From the NCBI RefSeq assembly GCF_014174355.1, contig NZ_JABEQF010000005.1, forward strand, positions 310,001-374,000: DNA of 64,000 nucleotides, in the 5' to 3' direction. Numbering within the stretch: position 1 is the first letter of the stretch; the number at the start of each line of letters is the position of its first letter. The notes under the pieces were generated by a model, which saw nothing but the letters and a program-made list of their open reading frames with translations, was not told the DNA's origin and made no database searches. Shown here piece by piece: positions 7,870-18,126 of the stretch. This stretch comes from Gluconacetobacter azotocaptans (GTDB taxonomy: Bacteria > Pseudomonadota > Alphaproteobacteria > Acetobacterales > Acetobacteraceae). The position numbers and the translations under genes are program-made.

Positions 7870-9165
7870 TCAGCCCCGGGTCTTCACCCGCTCCCCCGCC
7901 GCATGGGCAAGGCAGGCACCCGTCTCATAGAAGATCTGCCGGGCCCGGCGAAACCCCGGCGGCCGGACATCCGTCACCGGCAGCGGCAGGGCGGCATCGT
8001 CGGTGATGCCGCGCACCACATCGGCCAGCACGCGGCCGAACACGGTACCCGGGGCGATGCCCCGTCCGTTATAACCACAGATCGCGACGATCCCCGGCGC
8101 CAGGCGGTGGAAGCGCGGCAGGCTGTCGGCGGTCATGCCGATGGTGCCGAACCATTCGCTTTCAAAGCGCACCGGTCCGATCTGCGGGAACATCCGCGTC
8201 ACCGAACGGCGCGCCCAGTCCCGGTGCACGCCCAGCCCCGCGCCGGACAGCGCGCCGATGCTGCCGAACACCAGCCGCCCGGCCTGGTCCATGCGGAACG
8301 AGCGCAGGATGCGGCGGGTATCCCATGCCCCCTGCCGGCCCGACAGGATGGTCCGCCGCACCGCATCGGGTAAGGGCGGCGTCGCGCAGTTGAAATAGGG
8401 CAGCGGCATCAATTCCTGCGCCAGGGTCGTCCACGGGCCGGTGCCATAGGCGTTCGACGCCACGATGACCTGATCCGCCAGCACCTGCCCGCCCGGAAGA
8501 TCCAGCTGGTAGCGCGCGCCGGACTGCATGCAGCCGATCACCGGCGAGCGCGTGAAGACCCGCGCCCCCGCCGCGATCGCCGCCGCGGCCAGTCCGCGCG
8601 CATAGGCCAGGGGCTGGATCGTGCCGGCGCGCGGGTCCAGCAGGGCAGCCCGATAGGCCACGCTGCCGGTCATGCGGCAAGTTTCCGCGCCATCGAGCAG
8701 GCGTACCGCGACGCCCCGCGCCTGCCACTGCCGGGCGCGTTCGCGCAGTTCGCGCACGCCCTTTTCATCGTCGGCGCAATGCAGGGTGCCGGTCCGCTCC
8801 GCCTCGCAGGCGATGGCATGGCGGTCGATCAGGTCGAAGACCTCGGCCGGCGCGTTGCCCAGCAGCGACAGCAACCGTTCGCCATACGGTTCGCCCAGCG
8901 TGCCCGGCAGATCGTCGGGCATGACCCACATGCCGGCGTTGACCAGGCCGACATTGCGCCCCGATCCGCCGAAACCGACCTCGGCGCCGTCCAGCACCAC
9001 CGCCTCGATCCCCGCCGCGGCCAGGTTCAGGGCGGCGGACAGGCCGGTATAGCCCGCCCCCACGATGGCCACCCGTGTGGTGACCTGTCCCGACAGCGCC
9101 GTGGTGGCGGGGGCGGCCGGCGCGGTGCATTCCCACAGACCGTGGGATCGCGGGTCAGCCAGCAT
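7870..9165 (-). CDS. FAD-dependent amine/amino-acid oxidase (DAO family), candidate L-pipecolate oxidase
   Basis: A 431-residue flavoprotein of the D-amino-acid-oxidase/glycine-oxidase fold. The dinucleotide motif is in VAIVGAGYTGLSAALNLA, and C-terminal GYNGRGIAPGTVFG is the usual FAD-contact region. ATG at 9165 has GGAGA a few bases upstream. Together with the ALDH7 gene downstream it matches the amaA-amaB arrangement of pseudomonads, in which AmaA oxidises L-pipecolate to Delta1-piperideine-6-carboxylate; gamma-glutamylputrescine oxidase (PuuB-like) is a related alternative. It is the first gene of the minus-strand catabolic run. Confidence 0.82.
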   Translation of the reverse strand: MLADPRSHGLWECTAPAAPATTALSGQVTTRVAIVGAGYTGLSAALNLAAAGIEAVVLDGAEVGFGGSGRNVGLVNAGMWVMPDDLPGTLGEPYGERLLSLLGNAPAEVFDLIDRHAIACEAERTGTLHCADDEKGVRELRERARQWQARGVAVRLLDGAETCRMTGSVAYRAALLDPRAGTIQPLAYARGLAAAAIAAGARVFTRSPVIGCMQSGARYQLDLPGGQVLADQVIVASNAYGTGPWTTLAQELMPLPYFNCATPPLPDAVRRTILSGRQGAWDTRRILRSFRMDQAGRLVFGSIGALSGAGLGVHRDWARRSVTRMFPQIGPVRFESEWFGTIGMTADSLPRFHRLAPGIVAICGYNGRGIAPGTVFGRVLADVVRGITDDAALPLPVTDVRPPGFRRARQIFYETGACLAHAAGERVKTRG

Positions 9166-9439
9166 GTCGTGTGGTCTCCACCTGGCAGGCCGGGCACACA
9201 TCCTGCCCTGCCAGCCCACGCCCGTTCGTTCCTGTCAGCATCATCCGCCGCCCTGTATCCGCCGCCTCTCCGTCGGACTGGTGTGCGTTCTGCCGCCGAA
9301 ACGCTCAAGTGCTACTTGGTCAGGGGGTCATTCCCATCCGGAATGATCTGTGCCGCCCGGCCGAAAACCGGCGGCCCCATCCCTGAAATCCGAATTCCTA
9401 CGATATTGTAATCTGTTTTTGACCCAGATCATGTCCTGA

Positions 9440-9535
9440 TCCCCGCGACCCTGCCATACAGACAGGGCGATGGGGGCATCGCATATCTAATCATCACTTT
9501 ACACTTGCAGGGTCTTCGGACCCTGCATTTTTTTT
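9440..9535 (+). ncRNA. candidate small RNA (three hairpins ending in an intrinsic terminator)
   Basis: On the plus strand, opposite to both flanking genes, three stems follow each other: CCCTG/CAGGG (9449-9453 with 9463-9467), GCGATG/CATCGC with a GGGG loop (9467-9472 with 9477-9482, sharing one base) and a perfect 8-bp stem with a TTCG tetraloop followed by eight T (9507-9535). No open frame fits. An additional GATCA/TGATC pair sits at 9427-9441. The 5' end and promoter are uncertain; TTGACC at 9419-9424 could be a -35 element but no clear -10 follows. It does not resemble an RNA family I know. A terminator with no upstream gene on that strand is the main argument. Confidence 0.42.
9507..9535 (+). 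terminator. Rho-independent terminator
   Basis: GCAGGGTC / TTCG loop / GACCCTGC is a perfect 8-bp stem with a UUCG tetraloop, followed by A and eight T. Its direction is plus, whereas the genes on both sides are minus, so it must end an unannotated plus-strand transcript. Confidence 0.8.
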
Positions 9536-9589
9536 GCGCGGCACGGGACGATGCCCCGTCGGGACACCGCCTCGTCCTGCGGCCCCCAC

Positions 9590-9670
9590 CGCCCTGCCCT
9601 CCGGACGGGACGATGGGGAATCACCTTTCGCACCGCCACATTTACGCTTGCATGGTCCTGGAGCCCTGCC
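9590..9670 (+). repeat. degenerate direct repeat of the small-RNA segment 9447-9527
   Basis: An ungapped 81-nt alignment to 9447-9527 gives about 48 identities by hand count, concentrated at both ends: CCCTGCC at the start, the GAC.GGG.CGATGGGG block, and TTTAC.CTTGCA.GGTC plus CCCTGC at the end. The middle 22 nt differ. This copy has lost the perfect stem and the T-run, and ends 18 nt before the last codon of the CtrA-like gene. Confidence 0.5.
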
Positions 9671-9688
9671 GTGTCAGGCCACTGGCAA

Positions 9689-10435
9689 TCAGAGTGCGCC
9701 CAGGGACGGCGCCGGGCTAGCCGTCGGCACCGCGACGGGTTTCGGCACCGCCGGACGAGGCAACGCATCTTCCTTCAGCATATATCCCTGCCCCCAAACG
9801 GTGGTAATCAGGTTATCGACCCCGGCCTGATGCAGCTTCTTGCGCAATTTGCAGATAAAGACGTCGATGATCTTCATCTCGGGCTCGTCCATGCCGCCAT
9901 AGAGGTGATTGAGGAAGGCATCCTTGGTCAGCACCATCCCCTTTCGCAGCAGCAGCAGTTGCAGGATCAGATATTCCTTGCCGGTCAGATGCACCGGCCG
10001 TCCGTCGACCGAGACCTCGCGGCTGTCCAGGCAGAGCTTCAACCGGCCTGCCCGCAAGGTCGGTTCGCAATAGCCCTTCGATCGCCGGACCACCGCCTGC
10101 ACGCGCGCCGCCAGTTCGGTCGGGTCGTACGGCTTGGTGACGTAATCGTCCGCCCCGGCGGAAAACGCCTTTACCTTGGCCTGGGGCCGAACCAGACTGG
10201 ACAGGACCATCGCCGGCGTGTCGATCCGCGCGGCCCGGATCGTCCGCACGACCTCGTATCCCGCCATGTCCGGCAGGACCATCTCCAGAAGAGCAAGGTC
10301 GTAGTCATACCGTCGAAGCATTTCGACCGCTTCGCCCCCCGTGGAGACATGGTCGACGGAATATCCGATCGACCGCAATGTGCCGGAAGTACCTTCAGCC
10401 GTGTCATCATCATATTCGACGAGCAGAACGCGCAT
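9689..10435 (-). CDS. CtrA-like OmpR-family response regulator with a non-canonical receiver (Glu51 in place of Asp51)
   Basis: 248 residues. The C-terminal winged helix (LTGKEYLILQLLLLRKG, FLNHLYGGMDEPEMKIIDVF, ICKLRKKL) is nearly that of CtrA, the alphaproteobacterial cell-cycle regulator. The receiver aligns with Caulobacter CtrA without gaps, but position 51, the phospho-acceptor Asp, is Glu (YDYDLALLEMVLPDM), and Asp8 of the acidic pocket is Tyr (VEYDD). Lys101 and the Ser of VLSS remain. Thus phosphotransfer is unlikely, and Glu51 may lock an active-like state. The C-terminus is a Pro/Ala-rich tail ending in GAL. ATG at 10435 is chosen by CtrA alignment; a TTG ten codons upstream (10465) is possible. 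Probably a paralogue, with the true ctrA elsewhere. Confidence 0.9.
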   Translation of the reverse strand: MRVLLVEYDDDTAEGTSGTLRSIGYSVDHVSTGGEAVEMLRRYDYDLALLEMVLPDMAGYEVVRTIRAARIDTPAMVLSSLVRPQAKVKAFSAGADDYVTKPYDPTELAARVQAVVRRSKGYCEPTLRAGRLKLCLDSREVSVDGRPVHLTGKEYLILQLLLLRKGMVLTKDAFLNHLYGGMDEPEMKIIDVFICKLRKKLHQAGVDNLITTVWGQGYMLKEDALPRPAVPKPVAVPTASPAPSLGAL

Positions 10436-11298
10436 TGGACCACCACAGGTTTTATTTTGTAACAATTACTACCTATAGGTGTATATCCTCCCTGAAACAA
10501 TCTTTATGAGACGCATCTTCTCCATATCGTCCTTCGACTCACGCATATGTTATATCAAACATTTCTCTCGCCGGTCGGCAGGAGCCAATTCCTTCATCAA
10601 TACGATTTCGTTTCGAGATACGTTTTTTCCTTGAAAGAGACCGGAGAGTGGGTATACCCACCACCACCGAACGTCGTCTTGCGCCCACTGGACGCGATGC
10701 GGCACCCCAAACAAGAAACGATCATGAACCCCCGATCTAGAAACGCCTCGCGGGGGGGCCACGCCCGACGCATGTCGTCCGCGGGGTCCGTTCGCAGGCA
10801 GTGTGCATATCCGGGTCTGACCGTCCTGCTCGTCTGCTGACCTGCCCGGTCGGCCGACCGGCTTCGGGCTTTCCCGGTTCGAGCAACCGCTTGAACGGCA
10901 GGAGGCCCTGCTTCGTGGCTTTTTGTATTTTTCCGCACGTCCGGTGCCCCGTGCGGCAGGACCGGCGCGCATGAACCGCGCCCATGCCCCCGCCGCATCC
11001 CGCCGGCCGCGTGGCGCGCCGGCTATTCCCCTGCGGGCATGGTGTCGCGGCAGCGTGCTGCGTCATGCGTCCCCTCCGGGAATGCAGCCCCGCCGGGCCG
11101 AACCGGATCGCCGGCCCGGCTTCACCCACCATGTCGCGCTGGGATGCGCCTGGATGGCGGTGCGTGCCATCCACGGACTACGCAGCCGGGGCGTGCTGCG
11201 GCCACGCCATGTTTCCCGCCTGTTGCCGGTCATCGTCAGGATGTCGGGCGTATCGGGGACGGAAATACCCCTGAAATCCAGCCGGTAGAATATCGGGT
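10436..11298. other. 863-nt stretch without a convincing gene
   Basis: The first 250 nt upstream of the CtrA-like gene are clearly richer in A and T than the neighbourhood and probably hold its promoter. Further on there is a perfect 16-bp palindrome CCGGTCGGCCGACCGG (10846-10861), a 5-bp hairpin GCAGG/CCTGC followed some nucleotides later by two T-runs (about 10900-10932), and an inverted repeat CCGCACG/CGTGCGG (10933-10939 with 10950-10956). Short open frames on both strands (for example 10547-10840 plus) have no recognisable domain and no good ribosome site. No transposase remnant was seen. Confidence 0.5.
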
Positions 11299-12102
11299 CT
11301 ACACCAACCCGTCGGGCCGCATCGTCACCCCGTGATCCAGCGGTCCGGCCCCGGCGCCATAACCCGGCGCCGCCGCGATCGCGGCCCGCAGGTAGGTGCG
11401 CGCCCGTACTACCGAATCGCGCAAGCCCATGCCCTGCGCCAGTCCGGTGGCGATCGCGCTGGCCAGCGTGCATCCGGTTCCGTGCGTGTGGCGCGTCTGC
11501 AGCCGCGCGCCCGAAAACAGGTCGACGCCCGAGTCGCTGACCAGTACGTCGGTCAGCACGTCGCCTTCCAGATGGCCGCCCTTCAGCAGCACGGCCTGCG
11601 CCCCGGCCTGGCGCAGGTCCATCGCCGCGCGGCGCATGTCGTCGACAGTGCGGATGGGATAGCCGACCAGCACCTCGGCTTCGGGCAGGTTGGGGGTCAG
11701 CAGGGTGGCCAGCGGCAACAGGTCGCGCTTCAACGTTTCGACTGCGTTGTCCTGCAACAGCCGCGATCCGCCCTTGGCCACCATGACGGGGTCGAGAACA
11801 TAGGGAATGCCCGGCCGGCCCCGTATGATGCCCGCCACCGCGCTGATGATGTCCGCCCGGTCGAGCATGCCGCTCTTGAACGCATCGGCGCCGAGATCGT
11901 CCAGGACGCAGAGCATCTGCCGCATGACGAAATCGACCGGAACGGCAAAGACGTCATGCACGCCCACCGTGTTCTGCGCCGTCAGCGCCGTCAGCGCCGT
12001 CATGGCGAAACCGCCCAGCGCCGTGATCGCCTTGATATCCGCCTGGATACCCGCCCCACCGCCGGAATCGCTGCCGGCAACGACGAGAACACGCCCCTTC
12101 AT
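11299..12102 (-). CDS. thiD: bifunctional hydroxymethylpyrimidine kinase / phosphomethylpyrimidine kinase
   Basis: A 267-residue ribokinase-fold kinase that phosphorylates HMP and then HMP-phosphate for thiamine synthesis. It begins KGRVLVVAGSDSGGGAGIQA, the family signature, followed by ITALGGFAMTALTALTAQNT; DPVMVAKGG and the anion-hole/catalytic region THGTGCTLASAIA (general-base Asp position taken by the GTGC-type motif) are present. Full family length. It lies 12 nt downstream of glmM and is probably the last gene of that transcript. The partner thiM is at 33043. Confidence 0.95.
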   Translation of the reverse strand: MKGRVLVVAGSDSGGGAGIQADIKAITALGGFAMTALTALTAQNTVGVHDVFAVPVDFVMRQMLCVLDDLGADAFKSGMLDRADIISAVAGIIRGRPGIPYVLDPVMVAKGGSRLLQDNAVETLKRDLLPLATLLTPNLPEAEVLVGYPIRTVDDMRRAAMDLRQAGAQAVLLKGGHLEGDVLTDVLVSDSGVDLFSGARLQTRHTHGTGCTLASAIATGLAQGMGLRDSVVRARTYLRAAIAAAPGYGAGAGPLDHGVTMRPDGLV

Positions 12103-12114
12103 GGCGCTATACCC

Positions 12115-13473
12115 TCACGCCGCGACCTGGACCGAATCGATTGCCGCGCACATGGCGGCGACGACCCGTTCCACCAGAGCCGGATCCTCGGCCTCGGCCA
12201 TCACGCGCACCAGCGGCTCGGTCCCGCTTTCGCGCAGCAGCAGGCGGCCCGCCGTGCCCAGTTCGGCTTCCGCCAGAAGCCTGGCCTGCTGCACCGACGG
12301 TGCGTGCAGGGGGCTTTCGCCCCGGAAACGGACATTGCGCAGCATCTGCGGGAACGGCGTGAACATACGGCAGACCTGGCTGGCCGGACGGCCCTCCTCG
12401 ACCAGCACGGCCAGGACCTGCAGGGCCGCCACCAGCCCGTCACCGGTGGTGGCGAAGTCGGACAGGACCATGTGGCCGGACTGCTCGCCGCCGATATTCG
12501 CGCCCAGTTCGCGCATGCGTTCGACGACATACCGGTCGCCGACCGCCGTGCGCACCAGTTCCAGGCCCATCCCCTCCAGGCACCGGGCCAAACCCATGTT
12601 CGACATCACGGTGGCGACGATCTGCGCCGTGTTCAGCCGCCCCTGCCGGGCCCAGGACCGGGCGATCAGCGCCAGGATCTGGTCGCCGTCGATCAGCCGC
12701 CCCTGTTCGTCGGCGATCAGCACCCGGTCGGCGTCACCGTCGAGCGCGATGCCGATATGCGCCTTGTGCTCGACCACCGCCGCGCACAGCGCCTCGGGAC
12801 GGGTCGATCCGCAATTCTCGTTGATGTTGATGCCATTTGGGTCGCAGCCGATGCGGATGACTTCAGCCCCCAGTTCCCACAGCGCCGTCGGCGCCACGCG
12901 ATAGGCCGCGCCGTTCGCGCAATCAATCACGATCCGCAGCCCGTCCAGCCGCCGCCCACGCGGGAACGAGCCCTTGGCGTTCTCGATATACCGGCCCACG
13001 GCATCGTTCAGGCGCGATGCCCGCCCGATCCGGTCGGGGGCCGCCAATTGCCCCGTCAGGTCGGAGCGCATCAGGGATTCGATCTCGGCCTCGGTCTCGT
13101 CCGACAGCTTGAAACCATCCGGCCCGAACAGCTTGATCCCGTTATCGCCGAAGGGATTGTGCGAGGCCGAGATCATGACGCCCAGGTCGGCGCGCAGCGA
13201 GCGCGTCAGCATGGCGATCGCGGGCGTGGGCATCGGCCCCACCAGGGTCACGTCCATGCCGGCGGACAGGAAGCCGGACACCAGGGCGCATTCGATCATG
13301 TAGCCCGACAGCCGCGTATCCTTGCCCAGCAGGACCCGGTGGCGATGCGTCCCGCGCGTGAAGCGCAGGCCGGCGGCCTGCCCCAGCTTCTGCGCGATTT
13401 CCACCGTCATGGGGTCCTGGTTGGCGGTCCCCCTGATCCCATCGGTGCCGAACAGTTTTCTTGTTTTGGTCAT
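12115..13473 (-). CDS. glmM: phosphoglucosamine mutase
   Basis: 452 residues, the usual length. Converts glucosamine-6-phosphate to glucosamine-1-phosphate for peptidoglycan and lipopolysaccharide precursors. The phosphoserine loop [14 protein letters not shown] places the active serine at residue 104; the metal-binding loop LDGDADR and the sugar-phosphate loop near [11 protein letters not shown] are intact. FGTDGIRG at the N-terminus supports the ATG at 13473. It follows folP by 7 nt, a common order in proteobacteria (ftsH-folP-glmM). Confidence 0.96.
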   Translation of the reverse strand: MTKTRKLFGTDGIRGTANQDPMTVEIAQKLGQAAGLRFTRGTHRHRVLLGKDTRLSGYMIECALVSGFLSAGMDVTLVGPMPTPAIAMLTRSLRADLGVMISASHNPFGDNGIKLFGPDGFKLSDETEAEIESLMRSDLTGQLAAPDRIGRASRLNDAVGRYIENAKGSFPRGRRLDGLRIVIDCANGAAYRVAPTALWELGAEVIRIGCDPNGININENCGSTRPEALCAAVVEHKAHIGIALDGDADRVLIADEQGRLIDGDQILALIARSWARQGRLNTAQIVATVMSNMGLARCLEGMGLELVRTAVGDRYVVERMRELGANIGGEQSGHMVLSDFATTGDGLVAALQVLAVLVEEGRPASQVCRMFTPFPQMLRNVRFRGESPLHAPSVQQARLLAEAELGTAGRLLLRESGTEPLVRVMAEAEDPALVERVVAAMCAAIDSVQVAA

Positions 13474-13480
13474 GCCTTGG

Positions 13481-14554
13481 CTATCCCTGGGTACGCGTGG
13501 CCATCGCGTGGCCTGCCCCAGCCTTATCGCAGGTCCACAGCCCCTGCCAGACCCGCACGGCCTGGATCATGGAGGCCACGTTGTGCACCCGCAGGATGGG
13601 GTTGCCCAGCGCCAGGCCCGGCAGGCTGCTGACCAGGGTGCCCGGATCGCGTTCCGAGGCCACCGGCACGTGCGCCAGGTCGCCCAGCAGGCGCTTGCGC
13701 GACGTCCCCAGCAGCACGCGACAGCCCAGATTCGCCAGAATCGGCAGCCGGGCCAGCAATTCGGCGTTCTGCGGCCCGTTCTTGGCGAAGCCGATCCCGG
13801 GATCGACGATGATCCGGCTGCGATCGATGCCCGCCGCCACCGCCTCGTCGATCCGCGCCGACAGCTCGCGAACCACCTCGACCCCCACGTCGTCATAGAC
13901 CGCCAGGCGGTTCATCGTCTGCGGCGTGCCGCGCATATGCATCAGCACCACCGGGCAGGCCGCATCCGCCACGACCGCCAGCGCGTACGGGTCATGCATC
14001 AGGGCCGAAACATCGTTGATGACCGTGGCCCCCATCCCCAGCGACGACGCCATGGTGCGGGCATTGCGGGTATCGACCGACAAGGCCACGTCGGTCTGGA
14101 TTCGCAGTTCCGCGAAGACCGGGGCGATCCTGGCCCATTCCTCGTCCGGCGTGACGACGGCCGAGCCCGGGCGGGTGCTCTCGCCCCCGATATCCAGCAG
14201 GCCGGCGCCGGCCGTCACCATCGCGATCCCCGCACGCATCCCCGCTTCGGGGCCGAAATGCCGGCCGCCGTCGCTGAAACTGTCGGGGGTTATGTTCAGG
14301 ATGCCCATGACCTGCGGCCCGTCCGGCAGGTCCGCCGACGGCAGGGGCGTGGTCATCCGCGCCAGTTCCGGCAGCCAGTCGGATGGAATATCGGACGCCG
14401 GCACCAGGCGGGTCGTCCCGTCTCCGATCAGCCGCGCCAGCGTGAAGGCAGCCGGCCCGCCGACCAGCCAGTGGGCGAAACCCGCCTCCACCGCCGCATG
14501 CGCCGCCTGCCCGAAGACCAGTCCCGTCGGCTCGATCAGCCGAAAAGCATCCAT
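13481..14554 (-). CDS. folP: dihydropteroate synthase
   Basis: Condenses p-aminobenzoate with dihydropterin pyrophosphate in folate synthesis. The first signature ([15 protein letters not shown]) starts near residue 83, the second is [11 protein letters not shown], and [11 protein letters not shown] and VLLGTSRKR follow. With 357 residues it carries about 80 extra N-terminal residues compared with the compact E. coli enzyme; this leader is soluble and unlike any domain I know. ATG at 14554 has GGGAAC and GGGC upstream. Lies between ftsH and glmM, the usual order. Confidence 0.95.
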   Translation of the reverse strand: MDAFRLIEPTGLVFGQAAHAAVEAGFAHWLVGGPAAFTLARLIGDGTTRLVPASDIPSDWLPELARMTTPLPSADLPDGPQVMGILNITPDSFSDGGRHFGPEAGMRAGIAMVTAGAGLLDIGGESTRPGSAVVTPDEEWARIAPVFAELRIQTDVALSVDTRNARTMASSLGMGATVINDVSALMHDPYALAVVADAACPVVLMHMRGTPQTMNRLAVYDDVGVEVVRELSARIDEAVAAGIDRSRIIVDPGIGFAKNGPQNAELLARLPILANLGCRVLLGTSRKRLLGDLAHVPVASERDPGTLVSSLPGLALGNPILRVHNVASMIQAVRVWQGLWTCDKAGAGHAMATRTQG

Positions 14555-14585
14555 GCCCTGTTCCCATCACCGCACTGTCGGAACG

Positions 14586-14615
14586 AAAACAGGCGGAGAA
14601 GACCCCCGCCTGTTT
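14586..14615 (-). terminator. probable intrinsic terminator after ftsH
   Basis: A perfect 10-bp stem AAACAGGCGG/CCGCCTGTTT (14587-14596 with 14606-14615, 9-nt loop) that in the minus direction ends in GTTTTCGTTC. It sits 23 nt after the ftsH stop. The T-run is short, so folP may still be partly read through. Confidence 0.6.
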
Positions 14616-14638
14616 CCCGAATTCGGATAAATGCAAAT

Positions 14639-16570
<1,932 letters not shown>

Positions 16571-16706
16571 CTTGCCCATTGTTCCATACGCTGGCGCCAC
16601 CCGGTTCCCGTACGGTGCCGGAGCACGCAAGACCGTCCATTCTGACCAGGGGCCAGACGCCTTTTCAACCTAATGTTCTACCCTACATAGGCCGATCGGG
16701 GGACAT

Positions 16707-18110
16707 TCACACCCCCATGTCCGGTCTTTCTTGCACCGCGAGGGCAAATTCACCCCCCGGACCCACCCCTGGCCCATCCCCCGGACCATCCGGGGGCAGA
16801 TCCCCGAACAGCCCGCTCTCGGCCGCCAGCGCCCCGGGCAGCAGCGCGATCCGCACGTCGGCCAGGTCCGGCGCATGGCAGATTCCGGCCAGCGGCACCG
16901 CCACCACCCGGCCGTCGCGATGCAGGGCCGGCAGCGTCCGCCACGCCCGCGCCGGCCAGCGCGACCGCCATCCCGGCGGCGCCCAGCGCGCGACCGGCCC
17001 CGCCGCGCCGAAGGTCACGCCATCCAGCACAAGACCCGGGGGGGCCCACAGGACGAAACGCCCGTCCCAGCATGCCCCGGCCCGCGCCGGGACAGCGGCG
17101 TCCATCGCCGCTTCCTCGCGCACCACCAGCCAGGCCAGACCGGCCCGGCGCAGCGCCGGGCCGGCCGGCAGCAGGCAGGCCCCGCCCAGGGTCGCCGCCC
17201 GCGGCGCGGCCGCCAGCGCATCCACCGCCCGTCGCGAAGGCGGGTAGTCGCCGCCCGACACCATCCGCAACACGGATGCCAGCGCCCGGGGGCACAGCAG
17301 GTCGGCCGGCAGCGCGACCCACCCCCCGGGGGCGTATTCCGTCCGCGCCGCCAGCGCCACGGCCTGGCCATGGTCCGCCACCATGCGTGCCCGCCCCGCC
17401 CGTGCCGCCGACCGCCGGGCCAGTTCGGCGCGTTCGGGGTCACCGGCCAGCGCGCCGCGTACCCGCGCCCGTTCGGCGCGGACATCGGCGTTCGACGGGT
17501 CCTCGATCCATGCCAGTCCGGCGTGACGGAGGGTCGCACGCAGCCTCTCCTTGCCGAACCCCAGCAACGGCCGCACCAGCCGCAGGTCCGCCGTCGACGA
17601 AATCCACGCCATGCCCGCCAGCCCGTCGGGGCCGCTGGCGGCGCGCCGGCGGATCAGGATCGTTTCCGCCTGGTCGTCCGCATGATGTCCCAGCAACAGG
17701 TCGATGATGCCCGCCTGCCGGCAGGCCCGCGTCAGGGCGGCGTAGCGGGCGCGCCGCGCACGGTCGGCCAGACCGGGGCCGCGCCTCAGCCCTTCGAGGA
17801 CCAGAAGGTCGGCCGGAATGCCCAGATCGCGCAGCCGGTCCAGCGTCAGCAGTGCCTCATGCGCCGATTCGGCGCGCAACCTATGATCGACCACCAGCGC
17901 CCGCACCGCGCGCCGCCAGCGCGCGGCGAGAAACGCCAGGCACAGGCTGTCCGCTCCGCCGGACACCGCGATGCCCACGGGGGGCATATCCGGCCCGCCG
18001 GGCGTTCTGTCAGGCACCCATGGGCCCAACCGCGCCATCACCCGTGCGAACAGCGCGTCGCCCACCACCTCGCCGGGGGAGTCACCCGGGGCGCGGATCA
18101 GGTCGGCCAC
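16707..18110 (-). CDS. tilS: tRNA(Ile)-lysidine synthase
   Basis: Modifies C34 of tRNA-Ile(CAU) to lysidine so that it reads AUA; essential in most bacteria. The PP-loop ATP motif is in GIAVSGGADSLCLAFLA (about 47-63) and the catalytic region in LLGHHADDQAETILIRR and WIEDPSNAD. 467 residues with a divergent, Gly/Pro-rich C-terminus. The frame starts at a GTG (18110), 16 nt after the cpoB stop. Lies between cpoB and ftsH. Confidence 0.93.
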   Translation of the reverse strand: MADLIRAPGDSPGEVVGDALFARVMARLGPWVPDRTPGGPDMPPVGIAVSGGADSLCLAFLAARWRRAVRALVVDHRLRAESAHEALLTLDRLRDLGIPADLLVLEGLRRGPGLADRARRARYAALTRACRQAGIIDLLLGHHADDQAETILIRRRAASGPDGLAGMAWISSTADLRLVRPLLGFGKERLRATLRHAGLAWIEDPSNADVRAERARVRGALAGDPERAELARRSAARAGRARMVADHGQAVALAARTEYAPGGWVALPADLLCPRALASVLRMVSGGDYPPSRRAVDALAAAPRAATLGGACLLPAGPALRRAGLAWLVVREEAAMDAAVPARAGACWDGRFVLWAPPGLVLDGVTFGAAGPVARWAPPGWRSRWPARAWRTLPALHRDGRVVAVPLAGICHAPDLADVRIALLPGALAAESGLFGDLPPDGPGDGPGVGPGGEFALAVQERPDMGV

Positions 18111-18126
18111 GCCGTTCAGGCCGGTG

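Noticed and set aside
10547-10840. Possible small plus-strand gene
   Set aside because: No ribosome site, no recognisable domain, atypical composition.
10933-10956. Inverted repeat CCGCACG/CGTGCGG next to T-runs as terminator
   Set aside because: On the plus strand the T-run precedes the stem; on the minus strand A follows. It cannot act as an intrinsic terminator.
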